Below are positions 12,031 through 23,933 of a DNA stretch of 64,000 bases, one piece after another. Location: positions 5,892,585 to 5,956,584 of the forward strand of contig NC_052399.1 in NCBI RefSeq assembly GCF_009389715.1, written 5' to 3'. Every line of letters begins with the position of its first letter. Within the stretch, counting starts at the first letter, position 1. A program made the translations under genes and the position numbers. The notes below the pieces were generated by a model that was given only the letters and a program-made list of their open reading frames with translations, ran no database searches and was not told the DNA's origin. This DNA comes from Phoenix dactylifera. Lineage: Eukaryota > Streptophyta > Magnoliopsida > Arecales > Arecaceae.

Positions 12031-12250
12031 TGCATTTGGTTCAGGAATAAAGTAGAAGCAAGGTCTGGAACAAGCCTTGCTAGTTTCAAAAATTTGGAAT
12101 AAGAGGGGAATAGTTATTATAGTGAAACCTGCTTATCTATAGAAATAATATTCCAAAGGAGAGCTGGAATAAGGCCCTCTTTATTGCTGTCCTGCTAATT
12201 TTCAACTAAAAAAAAAAACCTTTATCCTAGAGTTATTCCAACCAAAACAT
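12031..12250. mobile_element. Possible Tourist-like MITE with imperfect ends
   Basis: The left end TTTGGTTCAGGAATAA and the reverse complement of the right end TTTTGGTTGGAATAAC match apart from a two-base indel. No coding capacity lies between them. No clear target duplication was found, so this is tentative. Confidence 0.3.
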
Positions 12251-12757
12251 AAAAGAAAAAAGAGCTAAACAGAAAAAGAAACTATTGGAATAACTTTTCC
12301 AAATAAAATGACCGTCTGTGTTCCACCTTTTCTTATCTCGAATCAGACAGCCATTAGGTTGCCGTAACCATCTTTCCCTACTATTGGAACAAGAGCTTAC
12401 CACTCATACCAACATCTGTCTACTTGGAAACTGGATGAATGTCACCGTTTTGGAGCTGAGAAACAGAAATGACATAACAGAGATGAGCAAGAAAAGAGTT
12501 ATATAGTTGGATGTCATGGAGTCGAAAAAACAAGCAGAGTTGGAAAGTTGCAGACAGTTCATGCATTAATCAAGCCCAAGTAACAAATTCTTCGCTACAT
12601 AATTATAAAAATAGCTGATCAGGAACCATAAACCTAACAAAAAGCTGCAGCAAACTACTTTCAGACTCACCGGATAGCCATCATGTGAGCCTATGATCTA
12701 GCAGCAACAGCATCCACCAGCGACATTCCTGCTGTAAAAAGTTTGCTTTTCCCCTAA

Positions 12758-12903
12758 GTGGATGTTTGGTTACAAGGAAAATTACCTGAAAAAACTTTTC
12801 CTTAGAAAAAGTATTACTGTGCTTCAGGATTTTTTTTATGAAAATAATTTTTTTTTTTTTCCTTTTTCCTTTTCTGCATATTCCCTTGCAACCAAAGATA
12901 CCC
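12758..12903. mobile_element. Tourist-like MITE (PIF/Harbinger type)
   Basis: 146 bases bounded by GTGGATGTTTGGTTACAAGG and the inverted GGGTATCTTTGGTTGCAAGG (16 of 20 positions match). TAA flanks both ends (12755-12757 and 12904-12906), as expected for the three-base TWA target duplication of PIF/Harbinger elements. The interior is AT-rich and non-coding, as in Tourist MITEs. Confidence 0.6.
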
Positions 12904-12906
12904 TAA

Positions 12907-15900
12907 ACATTAAAAAGATTACAGAAATGTTACTTCACTGCAAAAAGTAGAAGACACCATAACAATTTCAAAACAAATCTCAGTTTCTGCCCAAGACTGC
13001 ACCCGAAATATCTCCTGTCACTTGAAAGTTATGCATGTAGCATGCCAGTGTTACCGATTAAACATGTTAATTTCCTGACTTCCACAATGCTAACGAGACT
13101 CAACTAGTCTCATTTGAAGAAGGGTACCCTTCAAAAATAATTCTAAAGAGATTTGTGTAACCTACTGATCAATTTCAAACTTTCAACACCCAACTCATCT
13201 CTGTAGAATAAAATTGAGACATAAGAATGCATTTGTTCTCAGGTCAGGAAGATTTTCGTCAGACACAAGTATGTGATTTTATTACTATCAGTTATCTCAT
13301 ACAAGTCAGCTGGTGCATTAAAGATTCTCAGAATTTATTGGATCTTGTAGCTGAGACGCAAGATGAACAACAAGAGAGCCCACTACATGCTAATAAACTA
13401 ATTTTCTACATTGCATCCCAGTTTGGGCTCATTAAACATTTTGGAACAAGGATATGTCCATGAGATTACATTTATAAAAGAGCAGATACAAGTGCTTCCG
13501 ATCCTCCAATATTTGCTTCCTCACCTTTTCTTTGATTGTTGAAGAAATAATTTAGATGAGACCAATGACCACCTCACTCGATGACACAAACAGAAGAATT
13601 TTGGAGGCTATAACTGGCACCCGCATTCATGAGGTAATCAACGACAATTTCTGTTCAGATAAAAGCAAAGAGTTAAAGAGAAGAAATTGCTATCCAGGTG
13701 TTGCTTATCATCAATTAAATCTACTGCAACTATAGCAGAGTCAATATAGTCTTTCTCAAAAATTGTTCTAAAATCTACAATCATTAAATGCAAGGCCCTT
13801 GAGCCAATTTTCTCACATAATGGACTTAAAGCCATGTCATGTTGAGATGCAAATATGTTAATGGTAATTAAATGTGATCAGATGTTGCGAAAAATGGATT
13901 TGACACCACTGGGACATTGTCATGGACCATCACTTAAATAAGGATCAAGAAAAGTTCGGATAAAAAGTAAACATAAAACCCTTTTTACTTTCATTAAATA
14001 TACCAACAGTTGCTAGATCAGCTGGTCGGTACCGTCCTATCCAAGTAAGAGTTCTCAGGTACAAATCTGAGTGATGGTGAACAACCACTGTATTTAAAAC
14101 ACAAGAAAAGAAAAAAGCACTAGGTAGCGCCAAAAGGCTTGATGTAATATCTACATCAATGCTGTCATAAGTGATGTCATGAACAATGGCCCTCACAACC
14201 TTCAAGGAACTCAATTGTGGCTCAAATAAGACCACGGCAGCCCAACCAACCAGGCAGGCATCTACAAAGTTGGATAGCTAGGAAAATTATCTATATCTTA
14301 AAGAACTGCATCTACATAAATTTCTCTAGGAAAAATGGATCAAACATAGGCATGTCTCTGTCTTCGGTTTCAAACATGAAGGTCTATTTATTCATTTTTC
14401 ATCATGGTCCATCACTTGTCCAGAAACTAAATTCACGAGCTGTCAAGTTTCTTCCTCTTTTGTGAATTTCCTCCTTTTGGAAAAAATAGGTCATTCAACT
14501 TTGGGATGATCGAATATGTTACCATGCTGAAGGATAAAGAGCCTTTTCTATTAATACAGTACATACTTCTCAGGAAGGCTCTTCATCTTGTAATAATAGG
14601 CATTAGGAGGACAGTCTCAACAATCTCAGTGATTTTCTCCAGTTATCCACTGTAAGTGAACTTGGTCTTTAGGCTTTTTTTCAGTCAAGCAGAATCCATC
14701 TGATCAAGCATGTCATGAAATTTTATGGCATAGTGATCCAATCTAGGAATTTATGTAGATCAACTGTCCCAGTGAAATGTCCATCAAGGATATGCTCACT
14801 ATGAAATCTTTGATTATTGGATCAGACAGGCCACTACAACAGAACATGGTGGCAAACTGGAAACTTTGATAATAAAGTGACAGGAGGCATGGGAATAATG
14901 ATATTGGAGGCTTGATGATGTGTAAGGTCACAAGAAGTCGAAATTCAGTTCTCTGTGAAATACGATAGCAAACTTGGGTTAAGTGAAACGAAAAATTGTT
15001 TTTGTTGGGACTTTTATGCCATATTAGTTATAACGCACGTGACTGCTAAAAATTTTAGATTTGGAATAATTTAACAAAAAATTAAACTTTATGAAGATCT
15101 GAGAATAATTAAACCATCTTTAACTTTTTTTCTAATGCATTATATCTCACTTTCACCTTTTGGTTTTGAAGTATCTCCTGAATACTTTGTTTCTTACTAA
15201 ATCAGATTTTCTCTCATGTTTCCAAAGTCAGCATGAGCAGATTTGTTGCTATGTACCATTAGAACACCACCTATAAAAGTCCAGCATGTTTTAGGAATAA
15301 TTTAAATCTTTAGCAGAGTAATCTGAACAGGTTGCTTTGAGAATTGAAGAGTTGGGAAATTAAGCTGTTTTTACATAGTTTAGGGATGTCTTGGGCTAAG
15401 AGTAGGGAATAGTAAACTAGGGTTTGATTGTGTTGCAATGGACTCTTGAAATCAGAAAAAAAGATCAAAGAATTTGAGTAACTGGCCAGATTTAAAACTG
15501 GACACATGATGGTATGCTAGGACAGAAAAATCATGCTCATGTCATAGCTTCTCTGAAGTAAATATTGCAGTTGTTTCTTGTTTCCCATAAATAAGCAACT
15601 CTAGATTGGACATGAAATCCATTCTATGCAGGCCAACCATAAGCAACACATGAGACAGCTGCATTCTTGCCTCGTTTCTGCCTGCCCTTCTTCTCTCAAC
15701 CATTATCTTTGCTGAGCCTTGTGTGTAACACCGACTAAGGCACACCTTTGAATGAGCAAAACAATCCACACCACTGATGGACCATATTATAGGACCTAAG
15801 TTCTATACTATTCCTTCGACAAGAAAATGATAATAACATATTCCAGTTAACCTTAAAGATTAGACCAACTATTAAAAAATCACCTTTATGTGGATTAGGA

Positions 15901-16222
15901 CATTGACAATTGAAAACTCAATTTAGAGACTCAGATCAACATGTTTTACATGATTTCTGAGCTGAATTAAACAACTAAAGTAAGTTATGAATAGTTTGTG
16001 GTTCAACAGTATCGCAAGTTCGCTAGTGATTTATTCTCAATCACCACAGGATTTTTCTTAGTAAACCTTGCCCCTTTTCTTGTTGTGTCTAACAGACAAG
16101 ATTAATCTATGTCTGAGACAATACCACTGTTTGGCTATGAGCAGAACCTCCCTTAACCACATCATGAAAATATAGGATGAAGTCATGTTATCTTAGATAG
16201 AGACAGTATCCAAGAAATGACT
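12907..16222. other. Intergenic, no gene recognised
   Basis: Several frames of 60-96 codons occur (for example minus-strand 13945-14235) but none shows a recognisable domain or believable splice continuity. The stretch reads as old, decayed repeat or spacer DNA. Confidence 0.45.
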
Positions 16223-16227
16223 TATAG

Positions 16228-18847
16228 TGTCATGGCCCACACCTATCACGTAGGGTCGGCCATGTGACACAGCCGATGCTTCCTAAAGCAAGGACCAGGA
16301 GAATATGCTAGGCCTGCTGGGCATTTTTCGCAACATAAATCTCATTCTAGAATAGAACCATTGAACTCAATAATAATAAAGATTCCGACTACATATAGAT
16401 CCAGTGGCATCAGATACATTTATTTCTTCATTTATCTCTCTCTAGCAGATCCAACTTCAATCGAGAGATAAGAGTCTTGAGGCTCTGAAAAGAAAAAGAA
16501 TCAAGAGACTTGATATGAGCTCACTAGCTCAATAAGAAATCCCCTATGCAGGTACACCAATATGTATAATGCAATGATATACGTAAAATATTTAACATAG
16601 CTATGGAAATTATCAAGCATAAAGTCATGATAAGTATATATCGTCAAATGAGCAATAATCAAACTATGGTTGCCATTTGATAAACCAAATATGCATTAAA
16701 ATATACTCACAGAAGTAATTATCTAAGCTGCATTTTCAGTTAAGTGTTTTTTCATCAATTATTCCAAGTGAGACAATGATCCTAGGATGTCTAATCATCT
16801 TTTTGGTATTGGACTAGGCACGCCATGCCCTTGCTTATGACCTGTGAATCATGTCATGTTCCTTCCCATGACTGACTACTCACGTACCATGTTCCTGCCT
16901 ATGGCTGGCTATCCACATGTCATGTTCTTGCACATGGCTGGCTATTAACTTCCCACGTTCCTGCCTGTGGCTAGTTGTTGACAACCAACATGGCTAGTCC
17001 GATACCCTTTTTAATTAATCTCTATCTCATGCTACATTTTAATCCATTTAATCAAATTATGCTATTAAATGTGATCGTCATAATGCATGCCATAAAATAC
17101 TTTATACAAAACATACTTATAATTTTACCTAACAGAAGAACATGCAAGAGGAATTCTTACCTAACCCGACCGCCAAGCCAAAGATGCCTACCAAAGCAGA
17201 TATAACCTAAAATTTCCAATAAGCCCCGATGTTAATAATTATCATAATTTACGGTGTCTAATCTGAAAATGACCCTAAATCCTAAGTATCCAAATTCTCA
17301 CTAATTTAGATCAATTTAACCAAAATCAAATGAGAAGCCTTTGGAATTTACCAAAATCAAAGATCCTAGCAGCCCCACGCTAGATCGTTTCCTGCCCAAA
17401 CACTTGATCACCTACAAGATTACTATCGCCAAAATTAGAGACAAAAGCCAGCGAAAACAAGACTAGCCAGGCAACAGTATTCGACATCTATAAAATGGTC
17501 AGATCTAAGTGCAAGCCCATAGGTTGATGCAACGGTCTGATCTAAGTGGAGAGATCCATTGGATCTAGATCAAGGTTGATCATTGGAAATCTAATGGAAG
17601 GGATAGCATCAAGAGAAGGGAGAGAAGGAACGGTAAGAAGAATGAGACAAAGTGATCAAAGGCCCTTCTTCTTTGCGACCCTTGGCACTGCCACAGGGTA
17701 GGCAAAGGCCTACCTCATCGGCCTCCAGTGCTCGAGAGAGAAGAAGCCGCTGATAGTGATCAAAACTGTGGCAGAGGGCCGGATCGAGTGGTCCCAAAGG
17801 AGAAAATACAAAGGCAAGGAGGTGCTGAGGACGTCCAATGCTCATAGACAGAGGTCTCAACCATGCAAAAGCAGCTATGAGAAGGGGTTTGCTCAACCAT
17901 GCGGTGGATGGGGAGGCCGGCATCAAAAGTGGCGGTCAGGTGGAAGAAAAACCAACGGAACGAGGTCGCCCAAAGCTCGATCTCTAGCAATAGGGGTGCC
18001 CTGATCGAAGCCATGGTGGCAAGGGCCGGGGGACTTGGTCTCAAGCCAATCACCAATGGACTGTGGATCCATCAAGCACGGCCACTTCACAAGCCCCTAA
18101 CGAGGGGGCGGTCTAAAGGGCAGAAAAAGAAGGAAAAAGGGAGGATCTCTTACCTCTGAAATTGGGAAAGAAGACCTTATTGGCTTGGATTCTAGAGGAG
18201 AAAAAAGGGACGTTGCCGGTCGCCCTACTAAGCGCCACAAGGAAGGTTTCTACTGCACAAAAGGAACAGGGAGATGGTGAAAATCTAGGGGAGAGAGAGA
18301 AATAGAGGAGAAAGGAGGAGATCGGGATGTTGGCCATGGAAACAAGGAAGAGGGAAAGAAATAGAAAGAAGGCCGACGATTTTTCACGATCTTCTCATGC
18401 TCGCCTTCCCTATTTGGCAGTGGAAAACCACTAGACAGCAGTGGTACCTGAAAGAGATGAAAGGAGGCGAGGGTTCTGGCAGATTCGTGTGGCCCTACCT
18501 GTCGCTCATGGTCAAGCTGTCACAGCCCAACCAAGCTAGGTCGACTCGACTCGACTGGGTTGAGTCAATTGGGCCAAGCCTCACATCTAGCTATATGATA
18601 ACCAATAAAGTTCACACCATCTGCCTATCATCACACTGTCATTATACAATTGGGCCAAGCCTTTTCATTGTATAATAACCCATAAATCAATTTTATCATG
18701 ATTGTAAATAGCTAAAGTTTAAGGTCCCAACAATCTCTTATTTAGTATATATAAGTATGTTTATTCCCTATCTCTGGAGTCCTCAATAAATAGGTTATCC
18801 AATCCACAGAGACTTCAGATTGCAAGCATACTATCTTTTCCTCACCA
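16228..18847 (+). mobile_element. Probable solo LTR (non-coding, about 2.6 kb)
   Basis: The sequence starts TGTCATGGCC and ends CTCACCA (TG...CA) and is flanked by TATAG on both sides (16223-16227 and 18848-18852), a five-base target duplication. Near the right end there is a TATATATAAG box (18746-18755) and an AATAAA signal (18785-18790), placed as in a plus-oriented LTR. Inside are a 33-bp minisatellite and a GC-rich non-coding part (about 17.6-18.5 kb). No gag or pol similarity was seen. The length would suit a large-LTR Gypsy family, but the family assignment is inference and the ends need confirmation. Confidence 0.5.
16855..16986 (+). repeat. 33-bp minisatellite, four units
   Basis: Four consecutive units begin exactly 33 bases apart (16855, 16888, 16921, 16954), each starting ca(t/c)gttc and containing a 'tggctggct'-like word. 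A degraded unit precedes them at about 16823. The array lies within the probable solo LTR. Confidence 0.85.
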
Positions 18848-19187
18848 TATAGTCCTTTTTTATTTTGTTACGTAAGGTATATAATAAACCCAACAATGAA
18901 TTCTTTTCGAACAAAAAGCAACACAGATTACAATTTATTATTTCCTAGATATTACCTCAATTTGGTTCCATTTGTGCAATTAGCTGCACAGTACATTTCT
19001 TCGGTTTAAACATTTGAAACTATAATTTATTGACTGTACTAAGATAAGCAAGCAAGAAAAAAGCAGCAGCTTTACGTCCTCAAACATAAACGAGATTTAT
19101 GATATGGAAGCTGCAGCACGAAGTAAATTATCTCAATGACCTTCCCTAACATGAAATCAGTTTATCATTCGAAAGTAGAAATATGAC

Positions 19188-21254
19188 TCACCAAGCAATA
19201 TTGTCCCAATGAAGAAAACCACCATGGCCCCTGGCATTGGTGAACTTGTAGACAGCACCAGAAACTAATCATATGAAAAAGGCAATGCATAATCAATGTT
19301 TAATTGTATCATAAGACTCAAAGATCACAGAGTTTTCCCAGTGTATCAACAGAAAGAAATATAAGGCTCATAGGATCAAAACCCACATGAGCTGTTAGGC
19401 TGTGTAAAATTTTAGGATGACTCAAGGCTGAAAGAATATACCTTCATATCCGCCAATTACTGGATCCTCAGACAAAAGAAGAGGTGTGTCAAGATCAACA
19501 AAACTGCATTATACATACAATCAAGGTACAATTAAATGGATGACATGATATCACAACATCATGATATCTCAGCTAAGAAAGTTGAATGAAGATATCTAAA
19601 CATTTCACTCTCTCCGAGAAAAGAAGATAGACAATACATTAGGTTTACCTGAAACAACCAAGACCAGCAGCCTGATGACCAGCAAAGCCCATGGCAAGTC
19701 TCGTTTCAACCATACCACCAATCATAAGTGCAAGACCTGCTTTTCTTGCAACATCAATTATCTCAAGAGCCCCAAGAACCCCTAGTTTGGCCAGCTTAAT
19801 ATTGATGACATGAGCAAGATTTCCTTGTATGATTCTCTGTGCATCATGTAAACCCCTACAACTTTCATCTGCAGCAACAGATACGCCGTATTTGTCCTTT
19901 GCAACATGACTAACATGATGGAGACCCTCCCAGTCATCTCTGTGAACAGGTTGCTCAAATAGAATAGGAACAACCCCCATTTCTGGAAGTAAAACAGACA
20001 TGAATGTAACTTTTGGTTCGATCGGTCGGTGCTCAAAGAATAAAAAATATGACAGCAGTATAATACATTGTATCAACATATTGTAACTCGAACAAGAAAG
20101 AGAACTTTATGAAAAAACAAATATTTTTCAGGGGCAAGTCTACAACAACCACAATTATCTAAGCACGCGGCAGCATCGAGAATCACATCGACACATGCAT
20201 ACAAACGCACATGCTTATCCATTTATTTTGTAAGTACTACCTACCATGGAGTTTATCAAGAACTTCAATTGCTTGTTGAGCTGTATAGCCTTCATTTGCA
20301 TCCAAAATAAAAGAGCAATCAGGATGAACTGATCTTATGGCCTTTAGAACTTCGATGTCCGAACTCAAATCTTTCCCCACCTTCAGCTTCAATGTGCTAA
20401 ACCCTTGTTTACAGTATTTCGCAGCCAACTCAGCAGCTTCATTTGGGGATACAATCGGAATCTACCATGTTCGATCAAAATGCTTGAGACATAATAACAT
20501 CAAGATGAAAAATAGTTGAAAAAAGGGATCAGAAGGGTAAGGAGCAAACTGAACTGTTATATCTGTAGTTAAGGAATTTGATACTCCGCCAAACAATCTC
20601 CAAAGAGGTATGCGAATGCTATTAGCAACCGCATCGATCAGTGCCATCTCGACTCCAGCTCTAACCTTTAATCAAGAGACATACAACTGTATACGGATCA
20701 ATAACATAAAAATCACAGCGAATATCCTAGATAGCAGAGAACTCATGTTTTACCGAAGCGAATTCATGGCCGGGGAGGACGCGGGCGACCTCGAAGAGCA
20801 GGGCACCAAGCGTCATCGCCGGGCTGCGGACGAGGAGGCCGCAGGCGTCGCCAGCTGCGGCGAGGGCGGCGGGCTGGTCCTCGGCGGTGACGGAGGGCAG
20901 CACGGGGGCCTCTCCCCAGCCGACGGAGCCGTTGCGGAGCTCCACCCGGACGGCGACGTTCCCGACGGCGTCGAGCCGCGAGGAGGCGATGGTGAAGGGG
21001 GCGATGAGGGGGACGTCGAGGGGCCGCCCCTCGGCGCGGCTGACGTCGACGGAGAAGGTCTCCTTGAGGGTGTCGAAGCCGAAGGTCATGGGGACGGAGG
21101 GGGACGACCGGCGGGTGGAGGTGCCGGCGAAGACGAAAACGGAATTACGGCGGAAGGGTTTGGGGAATCGGGAGAGGAGTCTTTCATAGGGAGTGCTCAG
21201 AAAGGGATGGGAAGGGGCGAAGGAGCCGAGAGTGGAAGAGCGGAATGGATCCAT
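19188..21254 (-). CDS. Dipeptide epimerase (L-Ala-D/L-Glu epimerase-like), enolase superfamily
   Basis: Six exons on the minus strand: 21254-20754, 20665-20555, 20461-20245, 19982-19649, 19503-19442 and 19264-19188. All introns are GT...AG and the frames join exactly, giving 1302 bases and 433 residues. The enzyme family uses Mg2+ to epimerise the C-terminal residue of dipeptides such as L-Ala-L-Glu. The key residues are visible: the KxK pair (about K229, K231), metal ligands D258 (LDANEGY), E286 (FEQPV) and D315 (AADES), the opposite catalytic lysine K339 (NIKLAK), and the D-x-D of dipeptide epimerases (about D391, D393). The first 50 residues are rich in Ser, Arg and Pro and may be a plastid transit peptide. 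The first exon is strongly GC-rich and the introns AT-rich. The plant substrate is unknown to me. Confidence 0.9.
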
Positions 21255-21489
21255 GATTGGCAGGGAGTGGGAGGGCGAAAAGGACAGGCGGTGGGTTTCA
21301 CAAAGGGATTGGAGATGGGATCCTCGTCCAGGGATGAATCATGCTCCAAAGAAATTATTTGAAAAGTAACTGAGGGGAAGGAGAGGAGGGTGGTGGGGTG
21401 GGGACACCATCGATGCATGCTGGCTTGTTTCATCGTCGCTGCGTGCTTGTTTTTGTTTCGGATGTTTCTGCAGGTTCGCCCACCTTGGC

Positions 21490-22636
21490 AGCTGCCTGCC
21501 CAAATGGGACAAAGGGGTGAAAGGACGTGATGCGGTGGGAGCGACCCGGGTGCTACCTTTCTGATTACGAGTTCAGACAAATGACAGTGGGAGAACAATG
21601 CATCTTCGAGCATCAATTTATTTTTTATTTTTATTTTTTTTTGACCCAAGGCTCCTAGCACTAGATGTGAGTACGCTCTAAGAGATCAAAAGACAAAATA
21701 CGATCGAGGCCATGTAGGATAGAGCCACTGCCATCCCATATAAGGGCCCTGGAATGATGAGCTGTAGAGGAGGCGATCCAATCCTCCGCATTGTTCGCCT
21801 TCCGAAAAACATGTGCGACCCAAAAGAAATCAAGACTGTTTAGAAGATGGCAGACATTCTTGACTAGTGGGTGTAGATCTGGCCTGGCACGCCCGCACCT
21901 GATCCACTCAATCATTGTGGCAGAGTCACTCTCTAAGAATATCCGTTGGCCCCCTAAGTGTACACTAGAATATACGTGACTCTCACATGCCGCGCGCAGC
22001 TCTGTTATTAGGATGGACTCATTGAAAATGCGTCGTCCCCCTACCGCAATCAACCTGAGCTCCTGGTCTCTGATCAAAAAGCCCACACCATATCTACTAT
22101 CGTCCTCTGAAATACTGTCGTCAAAGTTCACCTTGAGAAAACCAAGAGATGGGGGGCTCTCAGGATACCATAGGTACCATAGCATATCTGGGCGCTACAA
22201 GAGCCAAAGGGGGGCCCAGATGTCCCTGTCCTCTTCGAGCATCAATTTTGAAGGCAGAATTTAGAGCTATCTCAAAGGGTCTCTTCCATGTGAGACGAAT
22301 TCTAGGGGCTCGTTGCATCATTTTGGAAAAAAACTCGGTAGAGATAATAGAGTGAATTCTACAGAAGAAGCCGAAGGTGTTCAACCATCCGCTTATAAAG
22401 AATATTCGACGGCTACTGCAGGAGTGCGACGTCTTTCAAATTGTCCATGTATTTCAGAAGACAAGCAGAGATGCTGACTATGTCACTTTCTTTATTGCTC
22501 ATCATTTTGGAGAAATTTTTTGAACTCGCTTTATATATGTTCCTCTACCTTCATGGAGTATTTTGTTTCTTGACTCTGTAGGTAGTGTTCACGCGAGACT
22601 AGTATGAACTGCGGATATGCTGGAAAAAAAAAAAAC
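21490..22636 (+). mobile_element. 5'-truncated LINE tail (RNase H region), plus strand, older
   Basis: The plus strand at 22249-22520 reads as a decayed LINE RNase H domain (AEFRAI, GARCIILE, VHVF-like words), followed by a poly(A) at 22624-22635. Weaker similarity to the beginning of the same domain (FLIT-D motif and GG-words) lies left of 21603, so the fragment appears split by the minus-strand LINE at 21620-22231. The left end near 21490 is approximate. The frame is damaged by stops and shifts, as expected for an old copy. It lies upstream of the epimerase start at 21254. Confidence 0.55.
21620..22231 (-). mobile_element. 5'-truncated LINE with RNase H domain, nested insertion
   Basis: On the minus strand, an open frame at 22185-21661 encodes about 174 residues of the C-terminal RNase H domain of an L1-type plant LINE: FLKVNFDD, ITELRAA, ESDSATMIEW and FRKANNAEDW correspond to its acidic motifs. 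An A-rich tail (about 21642-21620, read on the minus strand) follows. Identical 17-base direct repeats TCTTCGAGCATCAATTT (21603-21619 and 22232-22248) flank it, the hallmark of target-primed reverse transcription. The upstream parts of ORF2 are missing. It is inserted in opposite orientation within another LINE tail. The open frame and perfect flanking repeats suggest a fairly recent event. Confidence 0.85.
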
Positions 22637-23475
22637 ATGATGAGCATCCCTTCCCATTTGCGTTTGCCCCAGCAGTTTAAAGGATGTTTTTATCCTTTCA
22701 CCGTTGGTCTTTTGTCCGTCCGAGTCAAGATGGACGGCAGTGATTTACCCAAGGGCAACCGATTTTGACCAGCAGAGCGGTAAATAAGTGGAACCATGTG
22801 GATGATTTGAAATCGAAACGGATGGCAGGTTAGGTAAATAATTTAATGGTTAGGCAGCGCTCGCTCGTTGACCCAAATAAGATATTAGATCACTGATTTA
22901 ATAGCCCTATAAATTATTAATCCTATAAAATATATTAATTATTATTCAAAATTAATATTTTATTTGTACTTATAATATATTTTTAAATATTAATAATTAT
23001 TTTGATTAAAAATAAGACAAATAGATATAGGATATTAAATACTTCTACTATAATTAAAAATTATTATTAAATACTAATATAATTAATAATATATTATATA
23101 TTGTATTGTATTGTATTGTATTATATATATAATATTGATATAATGTATTAATAGTATATTATTATTATTATTTTGCTGGATTAAGAAATTTTTGTCCTAA
23201 GAACGAGCATCCCATCATTAGCTTGAGCAGTAATTTGAGATGTGAAGGTGATATAGAATCACTACCATACGATCACAACGGTGCAATCAAACAGTGATCT
23301 GATTGCTTCCACCCGCAGCATCTTTGATCATGAGGTGATCACCAACGTCAAACGCCCTTTCGGGGTTTTTCTCGGAACCGGCTTCTCTCCCTTCAGCCAG
23401 TGAAAGCTGCCGACGAAGCTGGCACCTTCTCCCTCACCTCGCTCGTCTCAAAGAACTCCGACGACCATTGATCGG
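22637..23475. other. Intergenic, no gene recognised
   Basis: A short GC-balanced part is followed by a very AT-rich stretch (about 22890-23180) containing a TTGTA pentanucleotide run near 23101. No gene was seen until the pyrimidine-rich stretch before 23476. Confidence 0.5.
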
Positions 23476-23561
23476 ATGGTCATCATCATCTTCTCCTTCT
23501 CACTCCTTTTCTTCTTTTTCCTGTCCGTTCATCACGGCGTCCTTGCCGTCGGCGGAGCTAC
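23476..23561 (+). other. Possible host signal-peptide coding start interrupted by the Copia element
   Basis: From ATG 23476 a frame reads MVIIIFSFSLLFFFF... then LSVHHGVLAVGGA, which looks like a secretory signal peptide, directly up to the Copia insertion point. Host sequence resumes at 30471 as GC-rich DNA. I cannot name the gene, and the frame soon ends beyond the element, so this may be chance. The upstream pyrimidine-rich 5' UTR-like sequence is compatible with a real gene start. Confidence 0.3.
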
Positions 23562-23933
23562 TGATGGAATGATTAACTTAATAAATTATAAATCATACCT
23601 TGATTTGCTAAATCCATCGGGATTAAACTTTGGAATGCAGCCTCGATCACCGATGATCTGAACAAAGATTAGCGAGAGATCTTCTGGAGAGAGAGCCCTT
23701 AATGCGTGTTTTAGAGAAGGGGTCTAACAGGCTATTTATAGCCCTCTCCAGGGACCAAACGCTGCAGGTGGTTACACCCGTGAAGAGTCACCCCCCATCA
23801 AGGTAACCCTTCACTACTGTGAAAATACCTTAATGCCCTTGTGATTATCAGGATTTACGAAATTCAAGGGACACTTGTCAAATGTGGGTTTTAATTAAAC
23901 GGGATCAGGGTTTAATTAAAACGGGATCCAACA
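23562..23933 (-). repeat. Copia 3' LTR
   Basis: A 372-base terminal repeat, about 99% identical to 30101-30470. A purine-rich tract (aagtggaagaa on the minus strand) lies just inside it. A second, similar stretch of about 60 bases lies a little further in (about 23990), a local duplication of the tract region. Confidence 0.95.

Noticed and set aside
13945-14235. 96-codon minus-strand frame with some hydrophobic character
   Set aside because: No recognisable family, no splice partners, and it lies in decayed intergenic sequence.
17609-18337. Overlapping frames of up to 105 codons on both strands
   Set aside because: They lie in the GC-rich non-coding part of the probable solo LTR and show no domain.
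20610-21362. 250-codon plus-strand frame rich in Gly, Glu and Asp
   Set aside because: It is the antisense of the GC-rich first exon of the epimerase, whose minus-strand frame has clear family similarity and splice continuity.
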